Position numbers and translations under genes: made by a program. Of a stretch of 42,837 nucleotides of DNA, positions 20,255 to 32,000 are shown piece by piece. How positions within the stretch are numbered: the first letter of the stretch is position 1; the number at the start of each line of letters is the position of its first letter. The stretch comes from Chromera velia (taxonomy: Eukaryota > Sar > Chromeraceae), in contig JAHBMJ010000222.1 in the NCBI GenBank assembly GCA_018398765.1, forward strand, positions 11,478 to 54,314. Direction: 5' to 3'. The notes beneath the pieces were generated by a model. That model made no database searches, was not told where the DNA came from, and was given only the letters and a program-made list of their open reading frames with translations.

Positions 20255-21990
20255 TAAGTACCTCCTTTCTCATGCACTTTTCTCTGGCTGTGTGCTCTGT
20301 CGGGGAACCGAGACAGGGCATCTACCACTGTATTCATCTCTCTAGGGATATGGACGGCAGCGACTTCTACGTTGAATTTCCCTTCAAGTCTGTGTACTCC
20401 CTCTACCAACAGTCCAAGCGTCTCTTTGAGAGTACGCGTACTGTCGTGGTATTATCTGACAGTACTAAGATCCGCTTCCCTTTCCACACTTCCGGCTACT
20501 GGCGGAGCAGACGTGATAATGCTAAGGGGACTGTCTTCAGTTCTTGCCAATTACTGGATACCAATGCTTGCGGTCCGCACCAGGACCATAGTGTTGCTTT
20601 CTTTCTCCATACGCCTCCTCCTCCCGTTGCTACCGCATCTGTGAAGACGCATTCAACACCTGTGATCTCATGCTGCCAATTTTCTAGCCAATCCCTTGAC
20701 AAAATGTCCAAACCTCCTGCTGGTATTTGCCATAACCGCCTTGTCGGGGCTGCCGTCAGGGCTCTCTGCCACCAGGTTAGCCCGTTTTTTATTGCTTCTG
20801 TTAGGACCGCTACCATCTTTTGCCATCTCTTTTCTCCCTTTTTCATAGGTACTTTATTTAATAGCTCATACATGGGTGCTAGCCGCTGCCCTCTTTGCGG
20901 TACAACTAGCCGCAGGTGGCCTAACAGGCCTACTGTACTGCAGAGTTCATCCATACTCGGGCATGCTCCTCCCTTTAGTAGCTCTTCAATCTTTTTCAAT
21001 GCTTTCTCTCTCTTTTTCAATAGTATGTATATTACCATACAGGTAGTATCGATGCCGACTCCTGTGAAGTCTAAGTTCTGGATGGGTAACACTGTCTTGG
21101 ACTCCTTTACTTTCTATTGCATCTTTTTTAACAGTCCTATGACTACGTCAAGCACTGCTGCGCATTCTTCCTTTGAATCCGCTGATATCAGGAAGTCGTC
21201 GATGTATGTTAGTGAGCTAATCACGGCTGAGTTTAGGCTATGCCAACGAAACAGGGCCTGCAAGTGTTCCATGACTCCTTGAAAGACAAATGGCACCACT
21301 TTCAGGCCAAAACACATGACTCTGTATCTGTACCAAGCCCCATTAAACGGGTTGTAGAACCCCAAGAGGTCCACATGGTTAGGATAGATACGAATATGGA
21401 AGTATCCGTCCTGTAAGTCTAGCCCCGTTTCAGCCCGCGAAGGGCATGCCTAACCATAGGGAGCCCCATTACCATGTCTTTTGTTACCTCGTTAATACCT
21501 GACACTGTCATGTCTACAATGATCCGTAACTCGCTTGAGCCTGGTTTGAGCACCGTACCTAACGGGAATACTACCGCTGGTAGCTTTTCTACTTGTTCAA
21601 TAAACCCTTTCCCCCTGAGTCTCAGAAATTCTGCAGCAATTTTCTCTGGGTACTTGAAGATAGACGAGTAGTTGTCCATTCAGACACTCAGGGGCCAATG
21701 TTCTAATAGGAGCTTAAGGCCGTCTTCTAGCATGGATGCTACTCCTTCGTCTAGCCCAAGCTTTCGAGCTACCAGGACATTTAGGACCAGTCCTTTGGTC
21801 CAGAGCGCCGGCCGCTCCCATCTTGGTAGTGGTACCACCTTCAGGGGTGGGAGGCTCCATTCGTACATGCAGTGCTAGTGGCCATTTAGATTTTAATGGT
21901 GGTAGTGGCTTACCGCCTACTGTTTTACCCTTGCAGCACCCGTGGAGGCTGTCCAGGGCATCGTCGCCCATCTCTGCAGTGTATACTAAC
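20255..21990 (-). pseudogene. RT-RNase H (pol) relic, DIRS-like
   Basis: Blocks in order on the minus strand are as follows. An N-terminal linker ends KLLLEHWPLSV, then TGA at 21682-21680. RT fingers follow (SSIFKYPEKIAAEFLRLRGK, FPLGTVLKPGSSELRIIVD). A frameshift near 21420 leads into LDLQDGYFHIRIYPNHVDLL. The palm has FGLK and LTYIDDFLISADS. TAG is at 21116-21114, followed by the connection and thumb-like region. TAG is at 20498-20496. RNase H begins KGKRILVLSDNTTTVRVL, and after another frameshift near 20440 continues LLVEGVHRLEGKFNVEVAAV to the VVDALSR end, with TAG at 20257-20255. These enzymes copy element RNA into DNA and remove the RNA strand. The catalytic YIDD Asp pair is intact, but the gene is broken. 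Confidence 0.7.
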
Positions 21991-22403
21991 AAATTACTAC
22001 TAATAATATTGAATACTATAGTGTTCTATATATATTAAGCTGTTACATAGCGTTTGATGATTATGTATAATCTTCTCACATGTCATATTATCAAACGGTC
22101 TGTAGTTTAGATAATCTTACCTAGGTCGATTCTTTGCTTTGAAATTCCCTTCAATCACTGATTCCCTTGCTGATACCTTCTCCTTCTCGGTGCTTGAGTG
22201 TCAGCCTTCCCCTTTCTGCCAACTACGTGCCCACTGTAACAGTTTTCTTTTCCTCTGACACCTTCTCCTTATCGGTTCCTCGGTGCCAGCCTTAATCTCA
22301 GTCTGATGCTCACAGCCAAGCTGCTCCATATCCTATGCCGGCCCCGCCTCGGGCCCCTCTAAACCCCAGGCTGAAGCCTCCTCTCCCTCCCCTGCTGCCC
22401 CCC
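21991..22403. other. Non-coding gap between Gag and pol relics
   Basis: AT-rich from 22000 to 22130, then Gly/Glu-rich frames on the minus strand near 22150-22400 that trail off from ORF1. I cannot tell whether this was originally intergenic or is a decayed protease region; no D(S/T)G protease motif was seen. Confidence 0.35.
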
Positions 22404-24364
22404 CTACCACCTCCAGGGGGGGACCTCTGCCCCCCCTACTGGCCTGGGCTTGTGCGGCTTCCTGCTTCTCTTGTAGGGCAGGGCAGGCTGAGCCGTTCCT
22501 CCCGGCTGGCTTTTCAGCCTGGCCATCTCTGTGTGGTTACCTATTCTCTGGGTGGCCTTATACTCCCCGTAGCAGACGATACATGCCCTCAAGCACTCTC
22601 GGGCGGTGTGCCCCTCCTTGTCGCATGCGTAGCATCTCACCTGCTGCTGCTGTTGCTGCCAGAGGACATGTTACACTGCGGCTGCCGCTCTCTGGGCGTA
22701 CTAATAACCCGAGTTCCACGCTGCCATCCCTTGCGTAAAACTGTTCATCTGGGTCTGCAGTGCAGCTACCTCTCCCCTCAGTTTCTTCACCTCCTCAGAG
22801 CTAGTCTGTCTCTCCAGACTATCCCAGATAAGATAAAGGGAGAGATCACTCGCGTGTACTACTTGGAGGGTTGATGCTATACCGTTCGCAGCGTCATATA
22901 ATACCCTGCCTAGCACTGCTAGGCCTTCTCGCCTAGCTTCTCGCGCTGCCACCTGGGCAGGGGTTGGCAGACTGCTGGTAACTAACTTGAGCAACGCAGT
23001 CATAGCGCGGAACTGCGATTCCATATCCTTTATGAACCTTTTCAGCCTTCTTCCTGCATCTATTTCTACTACCAAGGCGTTTGTCATCTCTGTCATTCTC
23101 GTCTGCACTGCCTCCTCCCTTCTTTTCTGAAGGGAGTTGAGGATGTCACCTCAAATGACCCTCAGGTCTTCCGTGTCCTCGATGCTGTTCAAATCGATCG
23201 GCTTTCCTTTCCCCCCAATTCTCTCTGCTAGGTAGTGAGAAAAGAGCTCGGCTATCTGGTAACTCTCTGGCATGATGCATGTGAGATTTTTCGGCATGTG
23301 TGGGTGCCTAAAGTCTGTCTCCACCGATAGATTTATGAGGGATGCAAAGAACTGCTCATCTCTCTCTGCTGCCCTGTCCCATTCCTGACTTTCGTCTTCA
23401 TCCTCTGAGAATAATGAGATGTCCTTTCGCTGGGTGGGTTCGGCGAGAGGATGCTTCTTCCCCCTCTCTTTTTGAGGGATATAGTCAACCAGACATGCCT
23501 TCAAACCCTTCCGTTGGCTCTGGAGCTACGGTCTCACAGCGTTGACGATGGCGGCATCCAACGCACGAGGAGCACCTCTAGCCTCTCTACTTCTACTACT
23601 GCTAGAAGCCAATCCCCCTCCACGTGCGGCCCAGGCCCTGCAACGCCGCTGCAGCAGTCTTTTGAGCTGCTTTGGAAGCCTTCTGCTTGGATTTAGCAGA
23701 AGCCTCCTTCTGGCGCTCCTTTCTAAACTGGTTCAGTTGAGTGGGATCCAGTCCCTTAATAGCCTTAAGTGCACAAGATACAGGGTTCATATCCCTGTTA
23801 CCTTCTTTGTGTACACCAAATATTACAGCATATCCAGGCGCGTTAGAAAGGTCACCGTTACGGTACCTACAGTCACTGTACACTGTCAGGTTACGATTTA
23901 TTTTGTTGATGAACTCGCTCCAAAATATATCAAAATATATTGTTCTCGACCACCTGCGCATGTAATGGCAGTCGTAATGATTAGGTTATTCTCCATTACA
24001 TTGTCTAATCTACGCTTTCTTAACTATCTAATAACTCTAATTTCCTATCTAAACTGACCTCTTTGGTACGAGTACCTGGAGCCGAATGTCCAGCACCCTT
24101 GGTTAACGCATCGTCTGGCTGAGCCACCGGGCCAACCTACTGGCTACCTGCCAAGTCACCCCCCGGGCTCTGACCCTCAGTGTCCCTCTGCTGCGTTTCA
24201 CCATCTGCCAGTTCCTGTTTGGCCGACATTGGCTTCCTTTGAGCGAGTAAAAGACTTGAAACTTGACCTTGCATATTGTCAACCTGAATCTCACCTTCAC
24301 CCTCGAATACAGTTTTTACTAACTGCTTTCTCTGTTTCCCCCACTTTTTCCTTAATGTCTGCAA
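22404..24364 (-). pseudogene. ORF1/Gag relic with CCHC zinc knuckle
   Basis: One gene broken across frames. It begins with a polar Gln/Glu-rich region (24364-24137), with TAG at 24139, then GPVAQPDDALTKGAGHS. A second block follows (about 23985-23602) with SEFINKINRNLTVYSDCRY and basic repeats KSKQKASKAAQK. A frameshift lies in a G-run near 23615. Next is a block to 22404 with FSEDEDESQEWDRAAERDEQ, MPESYQIAELFSHYLAER and a coiled coil (VKKLRGEVAALQTQMNSF). Last is the knuckle CYACDKEGHTAREC (CX2CX4HX4C, intact). In-frame stops are TAG 23528, TGA 23153, TAG 22703 and TAA 22673. It would coat element RNA. Confidence 0.6.
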
Positions 24365-25126
24365 CCTCTCTTGGCCCTCGCCAGCGTCCTTCTCGACACT
24401 GGGTTACAGCTGTCTACGCGGGAGAACTAGCTCCAGCCGCTGCTTACTGCTCATACACTCAAAATTTGGGCAGCCGTTCATGGTAATGCAGATCAACTAC
24501 CCTTCGAACGAGCAACAAACGGCCCTTCGGGACAACTACTAATTGCTAAAAAAATTGGGCAGCCCTCCGGGGGGACCCCACCCACCGAACTAATGGTGGC
24601 GTGTCCCCACAGGGCACACACAGGTGGGCGCTGTAACACCTTCCCGCTGCTTTGGAGGTAGCGGCAGGACAGACGGAGAGCTAGATCCAGAGACACGGCC
24701 TAGACAGAGAGATGCATTTCCAAACTCTACAGACTCTAGCTTAGTCTAAAGATCTCAGTCAGCTAAAGGATTGGATACAGATAGATCCTTAGCCCTTTGT
24801 AGAGTTGAGAAGATTTGGGTTTGACTTCTGCTAGCTTGACTAGTTGTCTGGGCTACTAAATGGAAATGGAGCTTTTGGAGTCTCGTTCCCCCACTGCTTT
24901 GACTGAATGAGAGAAGCCCACCTGGTTTCCCCCAGACTCACTCCTCCTAAAATTAGTTCAAAGCCTGGTGGGGACAATCACAGGCACAGCTGTGGATCAG
25001 CAGGACAGGCCGGTGGGAGAAGGAGCTTAGAGGCGCACTCAGCTCTGAGACTCTGCTCGATCCATTGGGTGCACAGACCACCCGCACTGGTCCCACAGTC
25101 TGGATAGCAGGGTATAGGGACAAGGT
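24365..25126. other. Untranslated or intergenic region upstream of the retroelement
   Basis: No convincing coding. GC-rich around 24560-24660 (GGGCAGCCCTCCGGGG, GGTGGGCGC). It may include the retroelement leader, but no repeat of this sequence is found at the other end, so an LTR is not supported. Confidence 0.4.
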
Positions 25127-26045
25127 GTGACACCAGAGGGAGGACAGCCTGAGGATGGGAATGAGGCTTGTTTATGTGGCTTATTGTTGCTCTGTCTTAT
25201 GCTTTTATTCGCTTTAGAGACGCATAAGATTGTGCTTCACTACATCTACTGCAAAGCGTTTTTGGATGCAGTGAGAAATGACCTGAGTCTCATGGAGAAG
25301 CTCTCCCCGTTCCGTATTTTCTTTGCTTTTTTTGGGTATGGTTTTATATTCTTCTTTTATTATGTGCCATTCTGTCTGCCGTAATTTCTGACCAACTGGG
25401 TTCCTAGTTGGTGTCATTGCTCTACATCCCTTTTTTGTGTGCATGTATGCTTAGTGCTTTTATTGTGGCTTTGTATAGCTGCGAGCGCGGTTGAGAGGGA
25501 GATGATTGCAAAGGGTGACCGACTCCTTTCATACTCTCATGACGGCTCCGGCTTCTCCGCCCCTGGAGCAGAGGGTGACTCAGAGGTGAGCACGGGCCAA
25601 ATGGAGACGGAGTCGGATGAAAAACGAGAGGCGGGGTGCATATTAATTCACGATCAGGAGGAATACATAGAACTTGGATATGGGGACATTCTCATCAGGT
25701 CTATCCTTTTTCAGTTTCTTTTCAGCGGGTTTGATTCACTTCAGTTGCTAGTTTTCAGATCTGCGCGGTCGGAGACGGCCACCGAGTTAATGATGGTAAA
25801 TCTTAAAGAGGTTAGAAGAGCGTTGCAGGAGATGGCTGAGGCCTAGGGCTGAGGCAGCGAGTTTGGAGGAAGTTGCGGGGGAGTGGAGGCAGTGCGTTGC
25901 GCTTACAAAAGAAAAGAAAAGCAGTAGACAGAAGATGGAAGCACAAAAAAAACACGTATGCTCACAGGCAGGCTACTGTAGGAGGCGCGGGGGAGAGAAG
26001 AGGACATGGTGTGAGATTGTAATTATCTCCTACAAATCCTCCTAG
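25127..26045 (+). CDS. Possible membrane and coiled-coil protein, exon structure unresolved
   Basis: Three plus-strand frames follow one another. The first (25127-25384) has two hydrophobic segments (LLLLCLMLLFALE and FRIFFAFFGYGFIFFFYYV) separated by a charged loop (AFLDAVRNDLSLMEKLSP). It ends at TAA embedded in a GTAA donor-like sequence. The second (25439-25846) begins with a hydrophobic segment, has an acidic loop, then FQFLFSGFDSLQLLVFRS and a helical region (MMVNLKEVRRALQEMAEA). The third (to 26045) continues the coiled-coil character (AASLEEVAGEWRQ) after a one-base frame change. Multi-TM plus C-terminal coiled coil recalls BAP31-type ER proteins, but no diagnostic motif is seen. I could not place introns in consistent phase. 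It may be a spliced gene or a relic. Confidence 0.3.
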
Positions 26046-26094
26046 GAGTCTGCACCCCATCACTATAGTCATTCCCTTTTTCCCTTCTTCCTTG

Positions 26095-27045
26095 GATAAA
26101 AACTCGGCAAATACCCTCTAAGACTTGACTTCTTCCACAAACTGTGCGGGGACTGCAAGAATTGTCTTATCGGGCTCCGAGTCGGGGAAGTAGCCTGTGG
26201 CCAGACCTCTCTGCAGCATTATGTGGTACCATTCCTTGATCATGACTAGCCTGCCGAGGTAGAATGCGTCGTCTGCATACCATACCTGCCGCCATGCCTT
26301 GTATGGGGAGGCTGCTGCTTTAGCTGGGGCATCTGGAGGTCTGGGGGGGGGGATCCACGGATCTGCTTCTCTCTACAGTTCTTGGTTGTGCGCCTCCCGG
26401 TCGTCCCCCCCAACGCCCTCGTCCCCCTCCTGCCCCCCCTCCCTTCCCTCCCTATTCCTACTGCTTGCTCTCTCTCCTTGTTCATCCCTTCCCCGTTTCC
26501 CTGCTCTGACCTGTGTTGTGGTTACCGTATCTTATAGTGCCCACACAAGGGGCAGCTGAGTGATTGCATAGCCCTCCATCGCTAGAGGGTCTCCCTGTGT
26601 CCATCCTTTCTTACTCTAAAGAACTGTCGTCCTGTTCCCCCCCCGTAGGAACGTTTCGGCATCTCCTCTGTAATAATTGAAGATGAACTATGCCGCTCGT
26701 GGCCACTTGACTCTGACATTCCAGAGTTCTGCAATCCTCCGTGCCTCCCTGAAGCCGTTGGAGATCGTTAGTCTGATGTTGGAGGCGTCTACTTCTAGTA
26801 AGCCGAACGCTAAGCGCGGGTCGTCCCCTGCAGCCCTGTCCATATCCTCCCATACTCCTCTCACTGCATGGATTGCCACCTCGATGGCGCCCTACTGACC
26901 CCCTGCTAGCTGTTTTCAGACTGCTCCATATGCATCTGCAAGTTTTTCTTTAGTCTCATGCATGATGGCTTTGGCCATCAGTCGCCTCATGGACTTTGCG
27001 AATCGGATTCCTACCGGTCAGGCGCCGGGGCACTTATCGAGGGCA
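26095..27045 (-). pseudogene. Non-LTR-like reverse transcriptase relic (YADD)
   Basis: RT motifs are recognisable in order on the minus strand. Motif A reads LAFGLLEVDASN (about 26803-26782), with the first catalytic Asp. FIFNYYRGDAETFLRGG follows. Motif B reads SKKGWTQGDPLAM (about 26615-26578). Motif C reads VWYADDAFYLGRL (about 26285-26250), with both Asp intact, followed by LQRGLATGYFPDSEPDKT. The GxxQGDPLAM and WYADDA...GYFP pattern is that of a non-LTR-like RT group common in marine protists and animals. Stops are TGA 27020, TGA 26918, TAG 26894, TAG 26690, TAG 26618, TAA 26534 and TAG 26120. A purine-rich insertion separates motifs B and C (about 26300-26480). N-terminal sequence upstream of 27045 is not recognised. 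Confidence 0.7.
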
Positions 27046-27189
27046 AGTTTTGAACTAACCGACACGCTATGACCATCCCACCAACACATAGACACAGACT
27101 CTAGTCCCTGGGTTACTCCCAACCCCAACCAAAGCAACAGCTGACGCAAAGCAGGAAGAGGACCAGGGGAGCGCCCCAGGCGTATACGA

Positions 27190-28330
27190 AGGTGAGGAAA
27201 GAGTTGGGGGAGTAAAGAGGGGAGTATTAGGGGTCCCGGGGACCCCACCCCCAGCCGATGTGCTCGACGGCGAGTCGACGGATGCAAGTGGAGAGCAGAC
27301 AGGAAGGAGGAGGAAAAGAAGGACTGAAAGGGATGGGAGACAGCAGCAGCCCTAGCCAGGAGTGAAAGGCTAGCCGGCAAACAACAGGGGAGGAAAGAAG
27401 AAGAAGAAGGCAAGTCCTACATGGAAAACAGTGACACAGAGAGCAGGCCAGGGGCAGTAGTCTCTAACATAGACGACTCAGATGGAGAGGAAGAGGAGGA
27501 GGAGAGGAAAGACAGGAGGAGGTACGATACGGTAACAGCACGAGGCCCTACAGCCCCTGCAGCCCCCCCACACACATACAAAGAGGCAACCTAAAATGAA
27601 TGCTGCGACTGCCATAGGAAAGGAATTTCAAATAAACGAGTGAGGTGCATCAGCTGTAGATGTGCACAACTCAGGGGTTGCAATAGAGGGGGTAAGCACT
27701 GTCCGCTCAGTGACCCCGTAGAGATGCGCACGTACCCAGCTGATAAACGATAGTGTATATGTACACAGGATGAGCAGACCATTGAAGCTAGGAGGGCATG
27801 GAAAAGGACAGAGGAGGGGAGGCCTAGAGGATGGGCGTAGCAGATATTGTCAGAAGGGAGACGAAGAAAGGCACCTCCAGAGTCTGGGCCCAGCTGCCTC
27901 CAGGCAGCCGAGGAGAGACAAGACCGCAGACAACCCACCCATCTAAAGCTAGGGCAGAGGAGGGAGACGAGCAGACAAGGGAGACGTATGCCTCGTCCGA
28001 ACGACGGCCTCGAGAGGGGGGGGACTCTATGTTGGAGAAGTGGCACATATCATACACTGACAGATGACACTCCAGCTACTTAGCACAACGGAAGGGGAAG
28101 GGGGGCAAGTAAAGAAGACGTGGAGGCCAAAGGGCGCACCCAAAGACCAGCAAGCGAAGGACTTCTATCGATCCCTCGTCTTTGCGGGAGCATACTACTA
28201 GCCAGAAGGTCACACAGCAGTGCTAGAAACTTTCTCATGCAAGGGAGAAAGAGGTGGTGTACGTAAACCTCCCCAAGGCAGCAAGAGAGGCAGACATTTT
28301 ATTTTCTTCCTATAATTTAGAGGCCTAAAT
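27190..28330 (+). pseudogene. Cys-rich coding relic, divergent from the RT
   Basis: One plus-strand frame can be followed from about 27196 to 27840. It has a basic/acidic region (KQQGRKEEEEGKSYMENSD and SNIDDSDGEEEEEERKDRR), then a Cys-rich domain at 27598-27708: CCDCHRKGISNKRVRCISC then RCAQLRGC and HCPL. Stops are TGA 27193, TGA 27325, TAA 27592, TAG 27751 and TAG 27838. Further protein-like pieces in shifted frames continue to about 28320 (KTWRPKGAPKDQQAKDFYRS, VVYVNLPKAAREADILFSS). The domain could bind zinc. It lies head-to-head with the YADD reverse transcriptase, so it may be a second element or a captured gene. No family is assigned. Confidence 0.4.
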
Positions 28331-29001
28331 CTAAGTTTATAAAAACATTATAGGGATAAAGTTTTATGAGTGATTAATACACTACCTGCCAGTGATTATC
28401 ATCAAAAGGCACATGATAAAAGCTGGATAGTTTATAGATAATATCGGTTTAAAAATTGTATAACATCATTTTGATAGGGGTCTAGAATCGCCTTCACAAT
28501 TAACACCTTCAGAGGCTAGCATCTACACTGATATACTACATCATCATTATCATACGCCATCGCTATCGGCCTAGCTCTAGGCTTCTACCGTTTAGCGGTA
28601 ACGCACGAGGCAGTTTTGTTCGTACAACAGCGTTAGATTCAATCAAATTCACTAAATTACTCTTGATGTTCTCTTTCAAACTCTGCCACTTCAGGTGCAG
28701 TGAGCTTACGCATGAGTGACGTGGCAAGGACGGGGCTGGCGTTATGAAATGGCTTGGCACGGCTGGCAAACAAACAACTGAATCTTGAACTGATGTACTA
28801 ACATCATTTCAAACTCTCCAATTAAACCTCATGCAATTCATTTCTATCAACTTAGTCTTGTTTCAATCACTGCTGCACCACAGATTAACCACTTGAACCA
28901 CAAAATCCAAGTTTGACGCTTAGTTTGTATCCAAGATCTACCAGAGAATTGTATGGTGGCACATAGTGGCACATTTAGCTTCTGCTCTTGACGGGAGCGT
29001 G
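28331..29001. other. AT-rich intergenic, 3' of TYW1
   Basis: No coding signal on either strand. It presumably includes the TYW1 3' untranslated region and poly(A) signals, none of which I can place with certainty. Confidence 0.45.
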
Positions 29002-32000
29002 CTAGGGAGTGTGCTGCTGGAAATGAGCGCCCTGTACCGGCAGTGGAAAGCAAACAGGATGAATGCTTAAATGCGGAAGAGTCTCTCCTCCCTTTCTCCC
29101 TTCGGTAACTTCGGAATCCTCTGCCGCTTTTGAATTTGGAAGTGCAGGCATAATTTTCGGTATCTCAGCTGTACTACCGCTCTCAACAGATCCTGGAGGT
29201 CTTGCAGGCCTCCCGTCTCTCAGGCGCTTCCACCTCTCCACGTCAAGCGAGGGATCAAACCCCTGAAGCGGTGACCCCAGCAGAGCCCAGTCGGGCGTCT
29301 GTACAGCATAGGCCTGAGCATCCAATCTCTGAAGAGCCTCACACCCCTCCCCTGCAACATCTGCAAAGCGATCGAAGTCGATCCAGGTGTGCCACTGCAT
29401 GGGGGAGGATGGGAAGGACTGCGAGGTTGACTTTGGGATGGACTCATCCGGAGCCGCCCCCTGTTCTTCTTGTGTTGTTGCGGAAACAAGGAAACGATTG
29501 GAGGCAATCAGACACGAATTCGAGTGTGCATGCTCACACGCAAGCCCGTAACCTGAATCTTCTCTCAACACAGCATCCTGTGAACCTCCTGCCCCCCTTC
29601 CAGACAACTCCGCAGAGGAACGTCCCTTTAGATTCAGAGCGCTGCAGAGGGCCTCTGCAAAGCTTCGGGTCTCCCACGCCTGGGGGGTGTTCTGAAGGCC
29701 TAGGCCCCACTGCCGTCTCTCGTCCCCCCCGCAGAACATCACGCCCTTCACCTCCACAAAGTCAGCACCTGAGCGCTCCACAAGCTTTGCGTAGCCCTGC
29801 AGGTGCACAAAGTGTACGAACGAACGAACGAACGAACGCAAACACACGCGCACAGGGGCCAAAACCGTAGAAGCATTACAGGAAGAGTAAGTGGGTGGGC
29901 CGGCTTGTGTGGCAGAGAGAGAGAAAGGGCGAAAAAGAAAGAGAGATAGAAAGAGGGACAGGCAGGCAGGCAGGCAGAAGGGATAGGAGGAGAAGGAAGG
30001 AAGATTTGGACGAAGCCTTTCACTGCCATTCATTCAAACAAGAGCCTCGATCCCTGCATTCAAATTCCTTTTCCTGTTTCCTTCAATCCATTCGTCTCAA
30101 CAAACTTTAGTTGCATGCGGCAAAGTCCTAAGGCCTCGCTCGTGTTTGCGGTGGCACTCTTCAATGCTCCTGTGGCTGTCCGGGTGGCGCAGGTAGGTCG
30201 TTGTCTGAACGGTAACAAGCATCAAAACAAAAGAAGTGACCTACATACAGACAAAGAGAAGGCAAGCTAGTGAAAAAACATTTTGTCGATATTTTGTGAG
30301 CCGACCTCCAGATCCCGATCGTTCCATCCCTTCACAAGTGTGAGTCTGAGCACGGTCCTCTGTCGTTTCTCCTTCAACACATCGCAGCTAACCAGGAGTC
30401 TCTCCCAAAAGTCGGAAAATAACGGACGATCAATCTGCAAGTTTCAACGCACGCAGGAAAAGGCAGAGTGACACTAAGACGATTCAGCAATTTTGAACAG
30501 AAGAGCAAAGCTGCAGACGGTCATGAAGGAACGAAGTCAATGAGGCGCAGCAATGCTGAAGACGAAATACCAATCACACAAATGAATGAATCAAACGGAG
30601 TGGACAAACACCCGGCGGAGGAAGAACGAAGATTCATTTGAGAATGGATCAAGGTGATGCATCACCTTCCTTCCTTTCTTCCTTTCTTCGTTCGTTCGCT
30701 CCATCTGCCCGGGTCTGGTCTTTCTCCCGAAAGCGGACTCGCTATGAAGACAAAGATGAGAGCAGGGAGGGCGAAAGAAAAGTGATGCATGGTGTATCGA
30801 TGCATTTCCTTCTTCATGCACCACACAAAATACGCCTACATACAGGCCATTCATGTACAGACCGCAAGCCATACAAATCAGGTTCCAGCACATTGCTGAC
30901 TTTCTTCAGGTCGTCTCTATTTGGCGCATCGACAGACACATAGAGCTGCGTGATGGGACTGAGTTCCGCCAGTGCGGCAGGGTGTTGTCCGTTGGTGACG
31001 AGGAAGGTCGAGAGCCTTTTGGAGTGGAGGAGATCCACAAACTCATTGATGCGGGGATACATGATGGGCTCTCCTACAAGAGAGAGCGCGCAGTGACGGG
31101 GTGCAAGGGCCTCTGCGAATCTTTCGGGTGTCACGCCCTTGGCGCCTCGCAGGGGTTTGATCAGACGGAGGTGGGTCTGCAGGGCGTCCTCGAGGAGCTG
31201 TCGGGGATCGTCGACTTTCCACTGGAACTTTTTGGCTACTGGGTGCATGTGGTGACGCCAGCAGAACACACAACTGCGTCCAGGGACAGGGACAGAAAAG
31301 GAAGAATGAGAAGAAGGAGGAAGAACAGTCATTCGCCATTAGGGCTTTTCTTATCCGTGTCCGCGTAAGTGGGGAGATGAGAAGAAAAAGACGAAGAGGG
31401 CGAAAGGAGTCAGGGAGGAAAAAAGGGAGAAGACGCAGGCCAACCAGCGAGGCTTTTTAAAAGGAGAATTGGAGGGAAGCGCGTCCAATAGAAGCAAAGG
31501 AAGAGAGAGGCTGGAATGAGGGGAACCAGAGTGAGAGAAACGCTAATGAGTGCAATCAATCGAGAAGAGAAGGATGTACAGCAACTCCGGAATTTGAGTG
31601 AAAGAGGCACGCAGCCTTGCGGGCAGACGCACGCACCGGTTGGCGCAAGCGAGGGACGTTGTTGTCTCCATGCACCGGTGGGACTGGATGCCGTAGAAGG
31701 TGTGCTGCATGGACAATGCGTACAAAAAATAAAATAAAATGCTAACTGGGCACGGAATGCGCGCAAAATCACGTCTCCATGCACCGGTGGGACTCGATGC
31801 CGTAGAAGGTGTGCTGCATGCATGCAGGAAGATGGGAGGGGAGTGGTAGAAAGAACGGCTTTCAAAAAACACCAAAGGAAACCTCTGTGTCTGAAAGAAT
31901 GTGGAAGAAGTGTGGAACGAGAGGTATAAGTGCGCATTTGTCAAAATTGCCTTCGGTGTTCATGTGACGACGACAGGACATTGATCCACGCATGGACATC

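Larger units (their letters stand above)
19900..24364 (-). mobile_element. Decayed retroelement, Gag plus RT-RNase H, DIRS-like
   Basis: A minus-strand coding region of about 4.1 kb holds a Gag-like ORF1 with a CCHC knuckle (24364-22404) followed by RT and RNase H (21990 to about 20255). The RT palm carries YIDD. The connection after the palm (VGLLGHLRLVVPQRGQRLAP) and the RNase H end (AVHIPREMNTVVDALSR) resemble the DIRS/tyrosine-recombinase order more than Ty3 or Copia. I found no recombinase, methyltransferase, integrase, LTR or split direct repeat, so the class remains tentative. Several stops and at least three frameshifts make this copy inactive. Confidence 0.6.

Noticed and set aside
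20272-21282. 336-codon plus-strand frame
   Set aside because: It lies opposite the RT-RNase H coding strand; its Ser/Cys/Phe-rich text is the antisense of the pol relic.
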